Of a stretch of 64,000 nucleotides of DNA, positions 27,867-35,940 are shown piece by piece (position 1 is the first letter of the stretch; the number at the start of each line of letters is the position of its first letter). A program made the position numbers and the translations under genes. The DNA is from Planctomycetota bacterium (GTDB lineage Bacteria > Planctomycetota > UBA1135 > UBA2386): assembly GCA_016713175.1 (NCBI GenBank), contig JADJPQ010000018.1, positions 13,475 through 77,474 on the forward strand, written 5' to 3'. The notes below the pieces were generated by a model. That model searched no databases. It was not told the DNA's origin and saw only the letters and a list, made by a program, of their open reading frames with translations.

Positions 27867-30800
27867 GTGCACATCCGCAGTCGCGCATTCGCCGCCGCCT
27901 TGAGTCTCGCCGGGTTCGTCCCTGCCCAGGTCGCACCGGGGGGAACCGAGTCGCTGACCGCAACGCCGCTGCGCGAGCGCGCGGCCCGCGAGGGCAAGCG
28001 GTTCCAACGCCTGGACCCGGCCACGACGGGCCTGCAGTTCCAGAACGAGCTGCGGCGCGAGAACATCATCCCCTACGTCTACGCCGGCGCGGGCGTCGCC
28101 GTCGGCGACTACGACGCCGATGGCCTGCCCGACGTCTTCCTGGTGTCGCAGGATGGCCAGAACAAGCTGTTCCGCCAGACGGCGCCGATGCGTTTCGACG
28201 ACGTGACCGAACGCGCCGGCAAGCTCGGTGGTGGCGATGCCTGGGGTACGGCGGCGTCGTTCGTCGATGTCGACCAGGACGGCGACCTCGACCTGTATGT
28301 GGCCAACCTCGAGGCGCCAAACCAGCTGTGGCGGAATCGCGGCGATGGCACGTTCGCAGAATGCGCGGCCGAGCTCGGCCTCGACGTGGTCGCAGCGACG
28401 ATGGGCGTCGCGTTCGCCGACTACGATCAGGATGGCGATCTCGATCTGTACGTGTTGACCAACCGCGTGTTCGGCCCGCGCCTGCCGGCGGAGATCGTCG
28501 CCGAAGCGACGCTGCCGACCAGCATCAAGAAGACGCGAGCCGAACTGTTCCCGCCGCAGCCGGAGTTTCCGCGCCGCGACGGGCGCGCGACGATCCCGGC
28601 CGGCTACGAGGACTTCTACTTCGCGATCGACGACCAGGTGTTCTCCGCCGGCCAGCCGGATCGGCTGCTGCGCAACGATGGCGCGCGCTTCACTGACGTC
28701 ACCAAGGCGGCCGGCATCCACGATCACGGCCAGGGCCTGTCGGTGCTGTGGTGGGACTTCGATGGCGACGGCCGGCTCGATCTGTATGTCGCCAACGACC
28801 TGCAGAGCCCCGACGCGCTGTACCGCAACCGCGGCGACGGCACGTTCGAGGACATCGTCGGCAAGGCCCTGCCGTACACGACGTTCTTCAGCATGGGCAG
28901 CGACTTCGGCGACGTCGACGGCGACGGCCGGTTCGACCTGTGCGTCGCCGACATGTCCGCGACGACGCACTACATGGGCAAGATGCTGATGGGCAGCATG
29001 AGTGCGCAGCGCTGGTTCCTGATGAACGCGCGGCCGCTGCAGGCGATGCGCAACACGTTGTTCCTCAACAGCGGCACCGGTCGCTGCCTGGAAGCCGCGT
29101 ATCTCGCTGGCGTCGCCAGCACCGACTGGACCTGGACCATCCGGCTGTGCGATCTCGACGACGACGGCTGGCTCGATCTGTTCGCCACCAACGGCATCCC
29201 GAGCTTCGAGGACAACCCGGACCTCGGCCGCCAGATCCAGCGGCTGTGGCGCGCCGGCCGCCACGACGCGGCGCTCGACGTCGCGCGCAACCTGCCGCGG
29301 GTCGACGAACGCAATGTCGCGCGCCGGAACACCGGCGATCTGCGTTTCGTCGATTGCGGCGCCGAATGGGGACTCGACGAACTGAGCGTCGGCAACGGGG
29401 CCGTCGTCACCGACCTTGATCGCGATGGCGATCTCGACATCGTCGTCAACAACCTGAACGCCGAGGCCAGCGTGTTCGAGAACCGCGGTGCCACGGGGCA
29501 TCGCGCGCTGGTGTCGTTGGTGGGAACCGCGAGCAATCGCCAGGGCATCGGCGCCAGGATCACGGTCCAGGCCGGGGGCCGTTCGCAGGTGCGGCTGGTG
29601 TCGCCGACGCGCGGCTACATGAGCGCGGGTGAGACGGTGGAGCACTTTGGTCTCGGGGAGGCCGAACGGATCGAGCGGCTGCACGTGCGCTGGCCGTCGG
29701 GACGCGAACAGGTGTTTGCCGATCTGGCCGCCGATCGGTACTTCGTGATTCGCGAGGCAGGGGACGGCGGGGTGCCCGAGGTCGAAGCGGCGGCGCCGCT
29801 GCTGCGTTCGGTGGATGTGATCGCCGCCCGCCATGTCGAACGGCCGTTCGACGACTACGCGGTGCAACCGCTGTTGCCGCACCGACTGTCGCAGATGGGG
29901 CCCGGGATCGCCGGTGGCGACGTCGATGGCGATGGGGTCGACGAGGTGTTCGTCGGCGGCGCCGCCGGGCAGGCCGGTTCGCTGTGGACGCGGAAGAACG
30001 GCGCGTTCGTGCCGATCGATGGGCCGTGGGCGGCCGACGCCGAGTGCGAGGACATGGGGGCCCTGTTCGTCGATCGCGATCGCGATGGCGACATGGACCT
30101 GCTGGTGGCGAGCGGCAGCATCGAGACCGGGCCGGAACTGCGCCGGTTGCGGGTGTATGACAACGATGGTCGCGGTGGTTTCGTCGTTGCGCCGACCGGC
30201 GTGGTGCCCGAACTGTCGGTGGCGGCGAGTTCGCTGGGCGCCGCGGATGTCGATCGCGATGGCGACCTCGAAGTGTTCGTCGGCGGCTACACGGTGCCCG
30301 GCCGCTATCCGGAAGCGCCGTCGAGTGTGTTGCTGCGCAACGACGACGGCCGCTTCGTCGACGCGACGGCCACGCTCGCGCCGCAGCTGCAGCAGGCGGG
30401 CATGGTCACCGGTGCGACGTTCGCCGATGTCGACGGCGACGGCTGGCAGGACCTCGTCGTTGCTGCGCAGTGGCAACCCTTGGTGGTCCATCGCAATGAG
30501 CAGGGCAGGTTGGTGGCGATGGCGAACAGCGGTCTGGCCGACCGCCATGGGCAGTGGAACAGCGTCAGCGCCGCCGACCTCGATGGTGACGGGGACCTCG
30601 ATCTGGTCGCCGGCAACCTCGGGCTCAACACCAAGTACAAGGCCACGGCGGAGTCGCCGCTGCGGCTGTTCGCGCGCGATTTCGACGACAACGGCCAGTT
30701 CGATGTCGTCGAAGCCAAGCAGCAGGGCGGGGTCGAACTGCCCGTTCGCGGCCTCAGCTGCAGCAGCGAAGCGATGCCGATGCTGGCCGACCGCTTTCCG

Positions 30801-31520
30801 ACCTATCACGCGTTCGCCAAGGCGACGCTGGCGGAGATCTATGGTCAGGGACCGCTGGCCGGGGCGATGTGCCTCGAAGTGCACGACCTGCAGACCCGGG
30901 TGTTCGAGAATCAGGGCGGCAAGTTCGTCGCGCGCGAACTGCCGCGCTTGTTGCAGGGATCGTGCGTGTCCGGCGTCGGCATCGCCGACTTCGACGGCGA
31001 CGGTGTGCTCGATCTACTGGCGGCGCAGAACTCGTTTGCACCGGAGCCGGAGACCGGGCGCAACGCCGGTGGGCTGGGGCTCCTGTTGCGCGGTGGCAAG
31101 GATCTGCGTTTCGAGCCGGTGCCGGCGGATCGTTCGGGAATCGTGATGCCCGAGGATGCCAAGGCGGTGGCGATCGTGGATTTCGACGGTGACGCGCGGC
31201 CGGATGTGTTGGTGACCACCAATGACGGCCCGGTCCGCGGGTTCGGCCACGGCGGCAGCGCGGCTGGGCTGGCGGTGACACTGCGCGGCGAGCCGGGCAA
31301 TCCGACGGCGATCGGCGCCCGGATCGAACTGGTGCCGCCGACCGGGCCGGTGCAGGTGCGCGTCCTGACTGCCGGCAGCGGCTACCTGTCGCAGTCCGCC
31401 GCCGTGGCGTTCTTCGCCAACGTGCCGGCGGGCTCGAAGCTGCAGGTGCAATGGCCGGATGGTGGTCGCAGTGAGCATGCGCCAGAAGCCCGGACCGGTA
31501 TCGTGCGTCTCCAGCGATGA
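27867..31520 (+). CDS. Large exported FG-GAP/VCBS-repeat protein with two ASPIC/UnbV domains
   Basis: 1217 residues from GTG 27867. A signal peptide ('FAAALSLAGFVPAQ') is followed by many calcium-binding-like FG-GAP/VCBS repeats of the form 'D-x-D-x-D-G-x-x-D-L', arranged in two blocks (about 65-480 and 680-1130). ASPIC/UnbV domains lie at about 545-630 and 1145-1215, each ending a block. The protein therefore looks like two copies of one VCBS-UnbV unit joined head to tail. Such proteins are very common in planctomycetes and related phyla and are thought to form beta-propeller surface adhesins or carbohydrate-binding platforms; their exact function is unknown. Its stop overlaps the start of the next homologous gene (ATGA). 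Confidence 0.9.
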   Translation: MHIRSRAFAAALSLAGFVPAQVAPGGTESLTATPLRERAAREGKRFQRLDPATTGLQFQNELRRENIIPYVYAGAGVAVGDYDADGLPDVFLVSQDGQNKLFRQTAPMRFDDVTERAGKLGGGDAWGTAASFVDVDQDGDLDLYVANLEAPNQLWRNRGDGTFAECAAELGLDVVAATMGVAFADYDQDGDLDLYVLTNRVFGPRLPAEIVAEATLPTSIKKTRAELFPPQPEFPRRDGRATIPAGYEDFYFAIDDQVFSAGQPDRLLRNDGARFTDVTKAAGIHDHGQGLSVLWWDFDGDGRLDLYVANDLQSPDALYRNRGDGTFEDIVGKALPYTTFFSMGSDFGDVDGDGRFDLCVADMSATTHYMGKMLMGSMSAQRWFLMNARPLQAMRNTLFLNSGTGRCLEAAYLAGVASTDWTWTIRLCDLDDDGWLDLFATNGIPSFEDNPDLGRQIQRLWRAGRHDAALDVARNLPRVDERNVARRNTGDLRFVDCGAEWGLDELSVGNGAVVTDLDRDGDLDIVVNNLNAEASVFENRGATGHRALVSLVGTASNRQGIGARITVQAGGRSQVRLVSPTRGYMSAGETVEHFGLGEAERIERLHVRWPSGREQVFADLAADRYFVIREAGDGGVPEVEAAAPLLRSVDVIAARHVERPFDDYAVQPLLPHRLSQMGPGIAGGDVDGDGVDEVFVGGAAGQAGSLWTRKNGAFVPIDGPWAADAECEDMGALFVDRDRDGDMDLLVASGSIETGPELRRLRVYDNDGRGGFVVAPTGVVPELSVAASSLGAADVDRDGDLEVFVGGYTVPGRYPEAPSSVLLRNDDGRFVDATATLAPQLQQAGMVTGATFADVDGDGWQDLVVAAQWQPLVVHRNEQGRLVAMANSGLADRHGQWNSVSAADLDGDGDLDLVAGNLGLNTKYKATAESPLRLFARDFDDNGQFDVVEAKQQGGVELPVRGLSCSSEAMPMLADRFPTYHAFAKATLAEIYGQGPLAGAMCLEVHDLQTRVFENQGGKFVARELPRLLQGSCVSGVGIADFDGDGVLDLLAAQNSFAPEPETGRNAGGLGLLLRGGKDLRFEPVPADRSGIVMPEDAKAVAIVDFDGDARPDVLVTTNDGPVRGFGHGGSAAGLAVTLRGEPGNPTAIGARIELVPPTGPVQVRVLTAGSGYLSQSAAVAFFANVPAGSKLQVQWPDGGRSEHAPEARTGIVRLQR

Positions 31521-33718
31521 GCACGTTCTCCCGCGTCGCGGCCTGGTCCCTCTCGATGGTGGCCGTGGCCCAGAACCCCGCTCCGGATCGATGGCAGCAG
31601 AGCCACGACCGGATGTTGCGCGAACTGCGCGGCATCGCCGACCGCGTCGACCAGGACAACTGGTTCTTCGGCACGTTCCGCGTCCGCGATCTGCGCGCCC
31701 AGATGGAACGCGAGGGTGCGCGGGCGCCGTGGAAGCTGCGGATGGACACCGGCATCGCCGAACTGCAGGCCGGCAACGAACGCGCCGGTATCGACGTGCT
31801 CGCGGCGACCGTGCGCGATCTGCGCGCGGGCTCGATTCCCGGTGGCCGGGCGGCGCTGAATGCCGTGGTGTTCCATCTCGGTGTCGGCTGGCTGCGGCTG
31901 GCGGAGACCGAGAACTGCTGCGCCAGGCCGTCGCTCGACTCCTGCATCCTGCCGATCCAAGGTGCCGGCGTGCACGAGCGGCGCGAAGGCTCGACGGCGG
32001 CGATCCCGTGCTTTCTCGACCTGGTCGAGAACACCAGGCCTGACGACTACTGGCATCACGCCGGCCGCTGGTTGTTGAACCTGGCGCACATGACGCTGGG
32101 TTCCTGGCCGGATGGTGTGCCCGAGGCCCATCGCCTGCCGGCCAGTGCGTTTGCGCCCGAACGCGAGTTCCCGCGTTTCCGCAACATCGCGCCGACGTTG
32201 AAGCTCGATCGCTTCGGCTTGTCCGGTGGCCTGATCGTCGACGACTTCGATGGCGATGAACACCTGGACGTGCTGGTGTCGGATTGGAATCCGCGCGCCC
32301 AACTGCGGCTGTATCGCAATGCTCGCGATGGTTCGTTCGAGGAAGTCACCGAACGCGCCGGTCTGACCGGTCTGTTCGGCGGCCTGAACCTGGTGCACGC
32401 CGACTACGACAACGACGGCGATCTGGACTTCCTGGTGCTGCGCGGCGCCTGGTGGTTCGAGCGCGGGCAGCATCCCAACTCCCTGGTCCGCAACAATGGC
32501 GATGGCACGTTCACCGACGTGACGTTCGCGGCCGGGCTCGGCGAACGGCACTATCCGACGCAGACCGCGGCGTTCGCCGACATCGACCTCGACGGCGATC
32601 TCGATCTGTACATCGGCAACGAAGGGTCGCAGCAGTTCCGCTGTCCGTGCCAGCTGTTCGTCAATCAGGGCGACGGCACGTTCGTCGAGCAGGCGGGCCT
32701 GGCCGGCGTCGAGAACTTCCGCTTCGCCAAGGGCGTCGCGTTCGGCGATTACGACGGCGATCGGTGGCCGGACCTCTACGTGTCCAACATCGGCGGCCCG
32801 AACCGGCTGTATCGCAATCGCGGCGACTCCACGTTCACCGACGTCGCCGAGACGGTGCGGGTCACCGGGCCCGAACAGAGTTTCCCGACCTGGTTCTGGG
32901 ACTACGACAACGACGGCGCCCAGGACCTGTTCGTCGCTTGCTATGGCACCGGCATCGGCCATGTCGGCGCGTGGTATGCCGGCGCGACGCTGCCGCGCGA
33001 GACGCCGAGGCTGTATCGCAACGACGGACGCGGCGGCTTCGCCGACGTCGCCAAGGCGGCGGCGTTCGACTATCCGTCGCTGCCGATGGGCTCGGCGTTC
33101 GGCGATCTCGACAACGACGGCTGGCTCGACTGCTACCTCGGCACTGGCGATCCGCAGTACTACAGCCTGATGCCGAACGTGATGTTCCGGAGCCGCGGCG
33201 ACGGCACGTTCGAGCAGGTCACGATGGCGGGTGGGTTTGGTCACTTGCAGAAGGGGCACGCGGTGGCGTTCGCCGACTGGGATCACGACGGCGACCAGGA
33301 CGTGTTCGAGAAGATGGGCGGCGCCTATCCCGGGGATGGCGCCTACGACCTGGTGTTCGACAATCCTGGCTTCGGCAACCACTGGCTGACGGTGCGGTTG
33401 CGGGGCACGACGAGCAATCGCTGCGCGCTCGGCGCGCGGGTCCGGGTCGATATCGTCGAGGGCGGCAAGACGCGGTCGATCTATCGCCACGTCGGTCCGG
33501 CCGGGAGTTTTGGCGGCAATCCGCTGCGGCTGACGTTCGGTCTCGGCAAGGCGGAGTCGATCGCGCGCTGCGAGGTGTTCTGGCCGATGACCGGCAAGAC
33601 GCAGGTGGTCGCGGACGTGGCGATGGATTCCGCGATCATCATTGCCGAGGGACAGGATGCGTTCGTGACGCTCGACCTCCCGAAGCTGACCGCGAAGCCG
33701 CCGGGCGACCAGCGTTGA
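31517..33718 (+). CDS. Exported FG-GAP/VCBS-repeat protein with ASPIC/UnbV domain
   Basis: 733 residues, translationally coupled to the preceding larger relative. Signal peptide 'MSTFSRVAAWSLSMVAVAQ'. The first about 210 residues are a helical, possibly TPR-like, region with cysteines ('ENCCARPSLDSC'), which the upstream protein lacks. VCBS repeats follow ('HADYDNDGDLDFLVLR', 'ADIDLDGDLDLYIGN'), and a C-terminal ASPIC/UnbV domain begins at about residue 633. It is a likely partner of the 1217-residue protein on the cell surface. Confidence 0.9.
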   Translation: MSTFSRVAAWSLSMVAVAQNPAPDRWQQSHDRMLRELRGIADRVDQDNWFFGTFRVRDLRAQMEREGARAPWKLRMDTGIAELQAGNERAGIDVLAATVRDLRAGSIPGGRAALNAVVFHLGVGWLRLAETENCCARPSLDSCILPIQGAGVHERREGSTAAIPCFLDLVENTRPDDYWHHAGRWLLNLAHMTLGSWPDGVPEAHRLPASAFAPEREFPRFRNIAPTLKLDRFGLSGGLIVDDFDGDEHLDVLVSDWNPRAQLRLYRNARDGSFEEVTERAGLTGLFGGLNLVHADYDNDGDLDFLVLRGAWWFERGQHPNSLVRNNGDGTFTDVTFAAGLGERHYPTQTAAFADIDLDGDLDLYIGNEGSQQFRCPCQLFVNQGDGTFVEQAGLAGVENFRFAKGVAFGDYDGDRWPDLYVSNIGGPNRLYRNRGDSTFTDVAETVRVTGPEQSFPTWFWDYDNDGAQDLFVACYGTGIGHVGAWYAGATLPRETPRLYRNDGRGGFADVAKAAAFDYPSLPMGSAFGDLDNDGWLDCYLGTGDPQYYSLMPNVMFRSRGDGTFEQVTMAGGFGHLQKGHAVAFADWDHDGDQDVFEKMGGAYPGDGAYDLVFDNPGFGNHWLTVRLRGTTSNRCALGARVRVDIVEGGKTRSIYRHVGPAGSFGGNPLRLTFGLGKAESIARCEVFWPMTGKTQVVADVAMDSAIIIAEGQDAFVTLDLPKLTAKPPGDQR

Positions 33719-33748
33719 GGGCAGCGAGCGTGGTTGCGCCTGAGGGGC

Positions 33749-34180
33749 TCAACCGGGCGTCGTGGCCAACAGCGGTACGCCGTCACGTTCGGCGGCGCGA
33801 CGCAGCGCGTGGTCCAGGGAAGCGAGTGGCAGCGCTGAACGCACGGCCAGTTCCAGGTAACACGCGTCGTAGACGGTCAGCTGGTGCCGACGAGCCAACG
33901 GTACGACTCGGGGAAACACCTCGCGGGCACCGATCAGGTCGACTTCGAGCGGCAGGTCGGCGAGGCGCTTCGTCATCTCGGCGACGTAGGCGCTGTCGAT
34001 GCGCTTCTGCCTCTCCTTGACGACCAGGGCGTTGGCAACCTCGGCCTGCCAGATGGCCGGCACCAGGGCCGTCGCGTTGGTCAGCGTTCGCAGGATGAAA
34101 TGGGCATCGGATCCGATCGCTTCATCGCCGAAGATCGCCGCCAGGACGGCGGACGCGTCCATCACGAAGCGAGTCGTCAT
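33749..34180 (-). CDS. PIN-domain toxin (VapC-like)
   Basis: 143 residues. The PIN acidic residues are in place: Asp8 ('FVMDASA'), Glu47 ('QAEVANAL'), Asp105 ('TVYDACYLELA') and Asp123 ('ASLDHAL'). VapC toxins are Mg-dependent ribonucleases cutting tRNA or rRNA. Start ATG overlaps the stop of the antitoxin at 34177-34440 (ATGA), the standard antitoxin-toxin order. All catalytic residues appear intact. Confidence 0.92.
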   Translation of the reverse strand: MTTRFVMDASAVLAAIFGDEAIGSDAHFILRTLTNATALVPAIWQAEVANALVVKERQKRIDSAYVAEMTKRLADLPLEVDLIGAREVFPRVVPLARRHQLTVYDACYLELAVRSALPLASLDHALRRAAERDGVPLLATTPG

Positions 34181-34440
34181 CGCCTGCCTTCGTCGCGTGC
34201 TGCTTGGATCTCATCCAGAGTGAGAGGTGGGCCACCCGCCAGGAAGCGGGCGCGCAGGGACAGCAGTCCGGAAATGGCATCGTTGATTCGTTGGCTGTCC
34301 CGCACCGCGTCGCAGGGTGAGAGCTTGGCGACCGGCTTGCCATGTCTGGTGATGATCACGACTTCCCCGCGCTCCGCCAGATCCAGCAGTTCGCTCAGAC
34401 GGGTCTTGGCGTCGAACGCGCCCACGGTGGTCGTTTTCAT
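34177..34440 (-). CDS. Phd/YefM-family antitoxin of the PIN toxin
   Basis: 87 residues beginning 'MKTTTVGAFDAKTRLSELLD', with 'GEVVIITRHGKPVAKL', which is the Phd/YefM N-terminal DNA-binding fold. The C-terminal part 'LTLDEIQAARDEGRR' would neutralise the toxin. It directly precedes the PIN toxin with an ATGA overlap and probably autoregulates. The upstream region 34441-34579 is AT-richer than its surroundings and holds a direct repeat ACCAGT-N3-ACCAGT, a possible operator. Confidence 0.92.
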   Translation of the reverse strand: MKTTTVGAFDAKTRLSELLDLAERGEVVIITRHGKPVAKLSPCDAVRDSQRINDAISGLLSLRARFLAGGPPLTLDEIQAARDEGRR

Positions 34441-34579
34441 GAGGTCGTCAGCAGCCTAGCCGTTATCGGTTGAAACGACCAGTCTAACCAGTTGACTTTC
34501 GCGTGGATCACAAGCGATTTACAAGTCACGAGTTATAGACCTTACCGCACTCGGTCCTTCGTCTCTCGAGGATCGCGGA

Positions 34580-35806
34580 TCACTCGGCGCGGGGGAGATG
34601 TGCGAGGGCCCGGGCCGGTGCGGTCAGGTCGGTCAAACGCGCTTCCACGCGATGCAGCCGTTCGAGGACGTCGGCGGGAACCGCAACCGCAGGTGCCGCT
34701 GGCCGCAGCCAAAGGCCCGCCGCGACGATCGGCAGCAGCCACAACCAAGGGCGTCGTAGTCGCAGAAGTGGAGCGACCCATCGCGTGGCCAGGAACGGCC
34801 GTTCGAGCGCGCCTTCGCGCAGCCGGTCGGCAAGTTGTCGCGCGTTCGGCCGCGCCGCCGGTTCGCGTCGGAGACACTCGGTGATCACCGCCGCGAGTGC
34901 CGCCGGCAGCCCTTCCGAGTCGATGGCGAACGGTCCGGCCACCGGCCTGCCGGTGAGGCACTCGAACAGCACGCAACCGAGCGCCCAGATGTCACTGTGC
35001 GGGCCGACCTCGGTTCCGGCGAGCTGTTCGGGCGCCATGTAGAGCGGCGTGCCGAGCAGATCGCCGTGCTGCGTCAACGCCGGAGTCGCCGCATCCGCCG
35101 ATCGCGCCAGCCCGAAGTCGAGCACCGTCGGCCGGCCCTGATCGTCGACGATCAGGTTCGCCGGCTTGATGTCGCGATGCACGACGCCGCGGGCATGGGC
35201 GAACACCAGCGCGTCGGCGATCGCCGCGAACGTCAGCGCCAGTCGGCGCGGATCGCCGAGCAGTCGGCGCGCCAGCGCATGTTGCGGATGCTCGCGATGC
35301 CGGTGTGCCTGCAGCAGCAGGTGCAGTGGTTGTCCGTTGACGCGCTGCATGACCAGGAACGCGCGGCCGTCGTGTTCGCCGAAGTCGAAGATCGGCACGA
35401 TCGCCGGGTGCGCCAGCGCCGCCGCCAGCCGCGCTTCGCGCGCGAACCGGACTCGCGTCGGCCCATGGCCTGCCACCTGGTCGTGCAGCACCTTGATCGC
35501 GACGCGGCGGCCCAGCGCGATCTGTTCGGCTTCGTAGACGGTGCCGGTCGCGCCTTCGCCGAGCCGGCCGAGGATCCGGTAGCCGCCCAGTCGCTGCGGC
35601 AGATCGCGCGGCGGCGCGGCGGCGAGCCGGTCGATCTCGGCAAGTTGTTCGATTTCGAGCAGGAAGCGCGAACGGACATCGGCGGGCAGGTCATCGGCGA
35701 AGGCCGACGGCATCAGGGCCGGGTCGGTCTCGCGGCGCAGCAGGTAGTCGGCGAGCGCGGCGTCGAGGGTGTCGGCGGCGGTTCTGGGCAGCAGCGTCGT
35801 CGTCAT
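34580..35806 (-). CDS. Serine/threonine protein kinase, membrane-anchored
   Basis: 408 residues. An N-terminal helical region (about 1-70) precedes a Hanks-type kinase domain: glycine loop 'LGEGATGTVYE' (82-92), ATP Lys105 ('VAIKVL'), catalytic loop 'HRDIKPANL' (210-218), DFG at 230-232 and 'GTPLYMAPEQL' (252-262). A single transmembrane segment ('PWLWLLPIVAAGLWL', 353-367) leaves a short extracytoplasmic tail with a small coiled coil. All catalytic residues are intact. It is followed, in the opposite reading order, by the SARP-like regulator at 35941-38100, a plausible phosphorylation target (inference). Confidence 0.93.
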   Translation of the reverse strand: MTTTLLPRTAADTLDAALADYLLRRETDPALMPSAFADDLPADVRSRFLLEIEQLAEIDRLAAAPPRDLPQRLGGYRILGRLGEGATGTVYEAEQIALGRRVAIKVLHDQVAGHGPTRVRFAREARLAAALAHPAIVPIFDFGEHDGRAFLVMQRVNGQPLHLLLQAHRHREHPQHALARRLLGDPRRLALTFAAIADALVFAHARGVVHRDIKPANLIVDDQGRPTVLDFGLARSADAATPALTQHGDLLGTPLYMAPEQLAGTEVGPHSDIWALGCVLFECLTGRPVAGPFAIDSEGLPAALAAVITECLRREPAARPNARQLADRLREGALERPFLATRWVAPLLRLRRPWLWLLPIVAAGLWLRPAAPAVAVPADVLERLHRVEARLTDLTAPARALAHLPRAE

Positions 35807-35940
35807 CGTGCGAAGGGGTCTACGAAACCGGTCTTCCGCAACCCTGCCGATGGCCTTCCCATCGCCTTCCCAAGTTCTTCCCGGCGACCTCGGCGAGCCG
35901 CGGGCAACCCTGGCCGCGATCGGATCGCTCCGCCAGGTGC

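Noticed and set aside
27720..30884. A 1054-residue open frame on the minus strand
   Set aside because: Antisense to the FG-GAP/UnbV gene; the repeated D-x-D-x-D-G codons produce a regular antisense pattern that mimics a protein.
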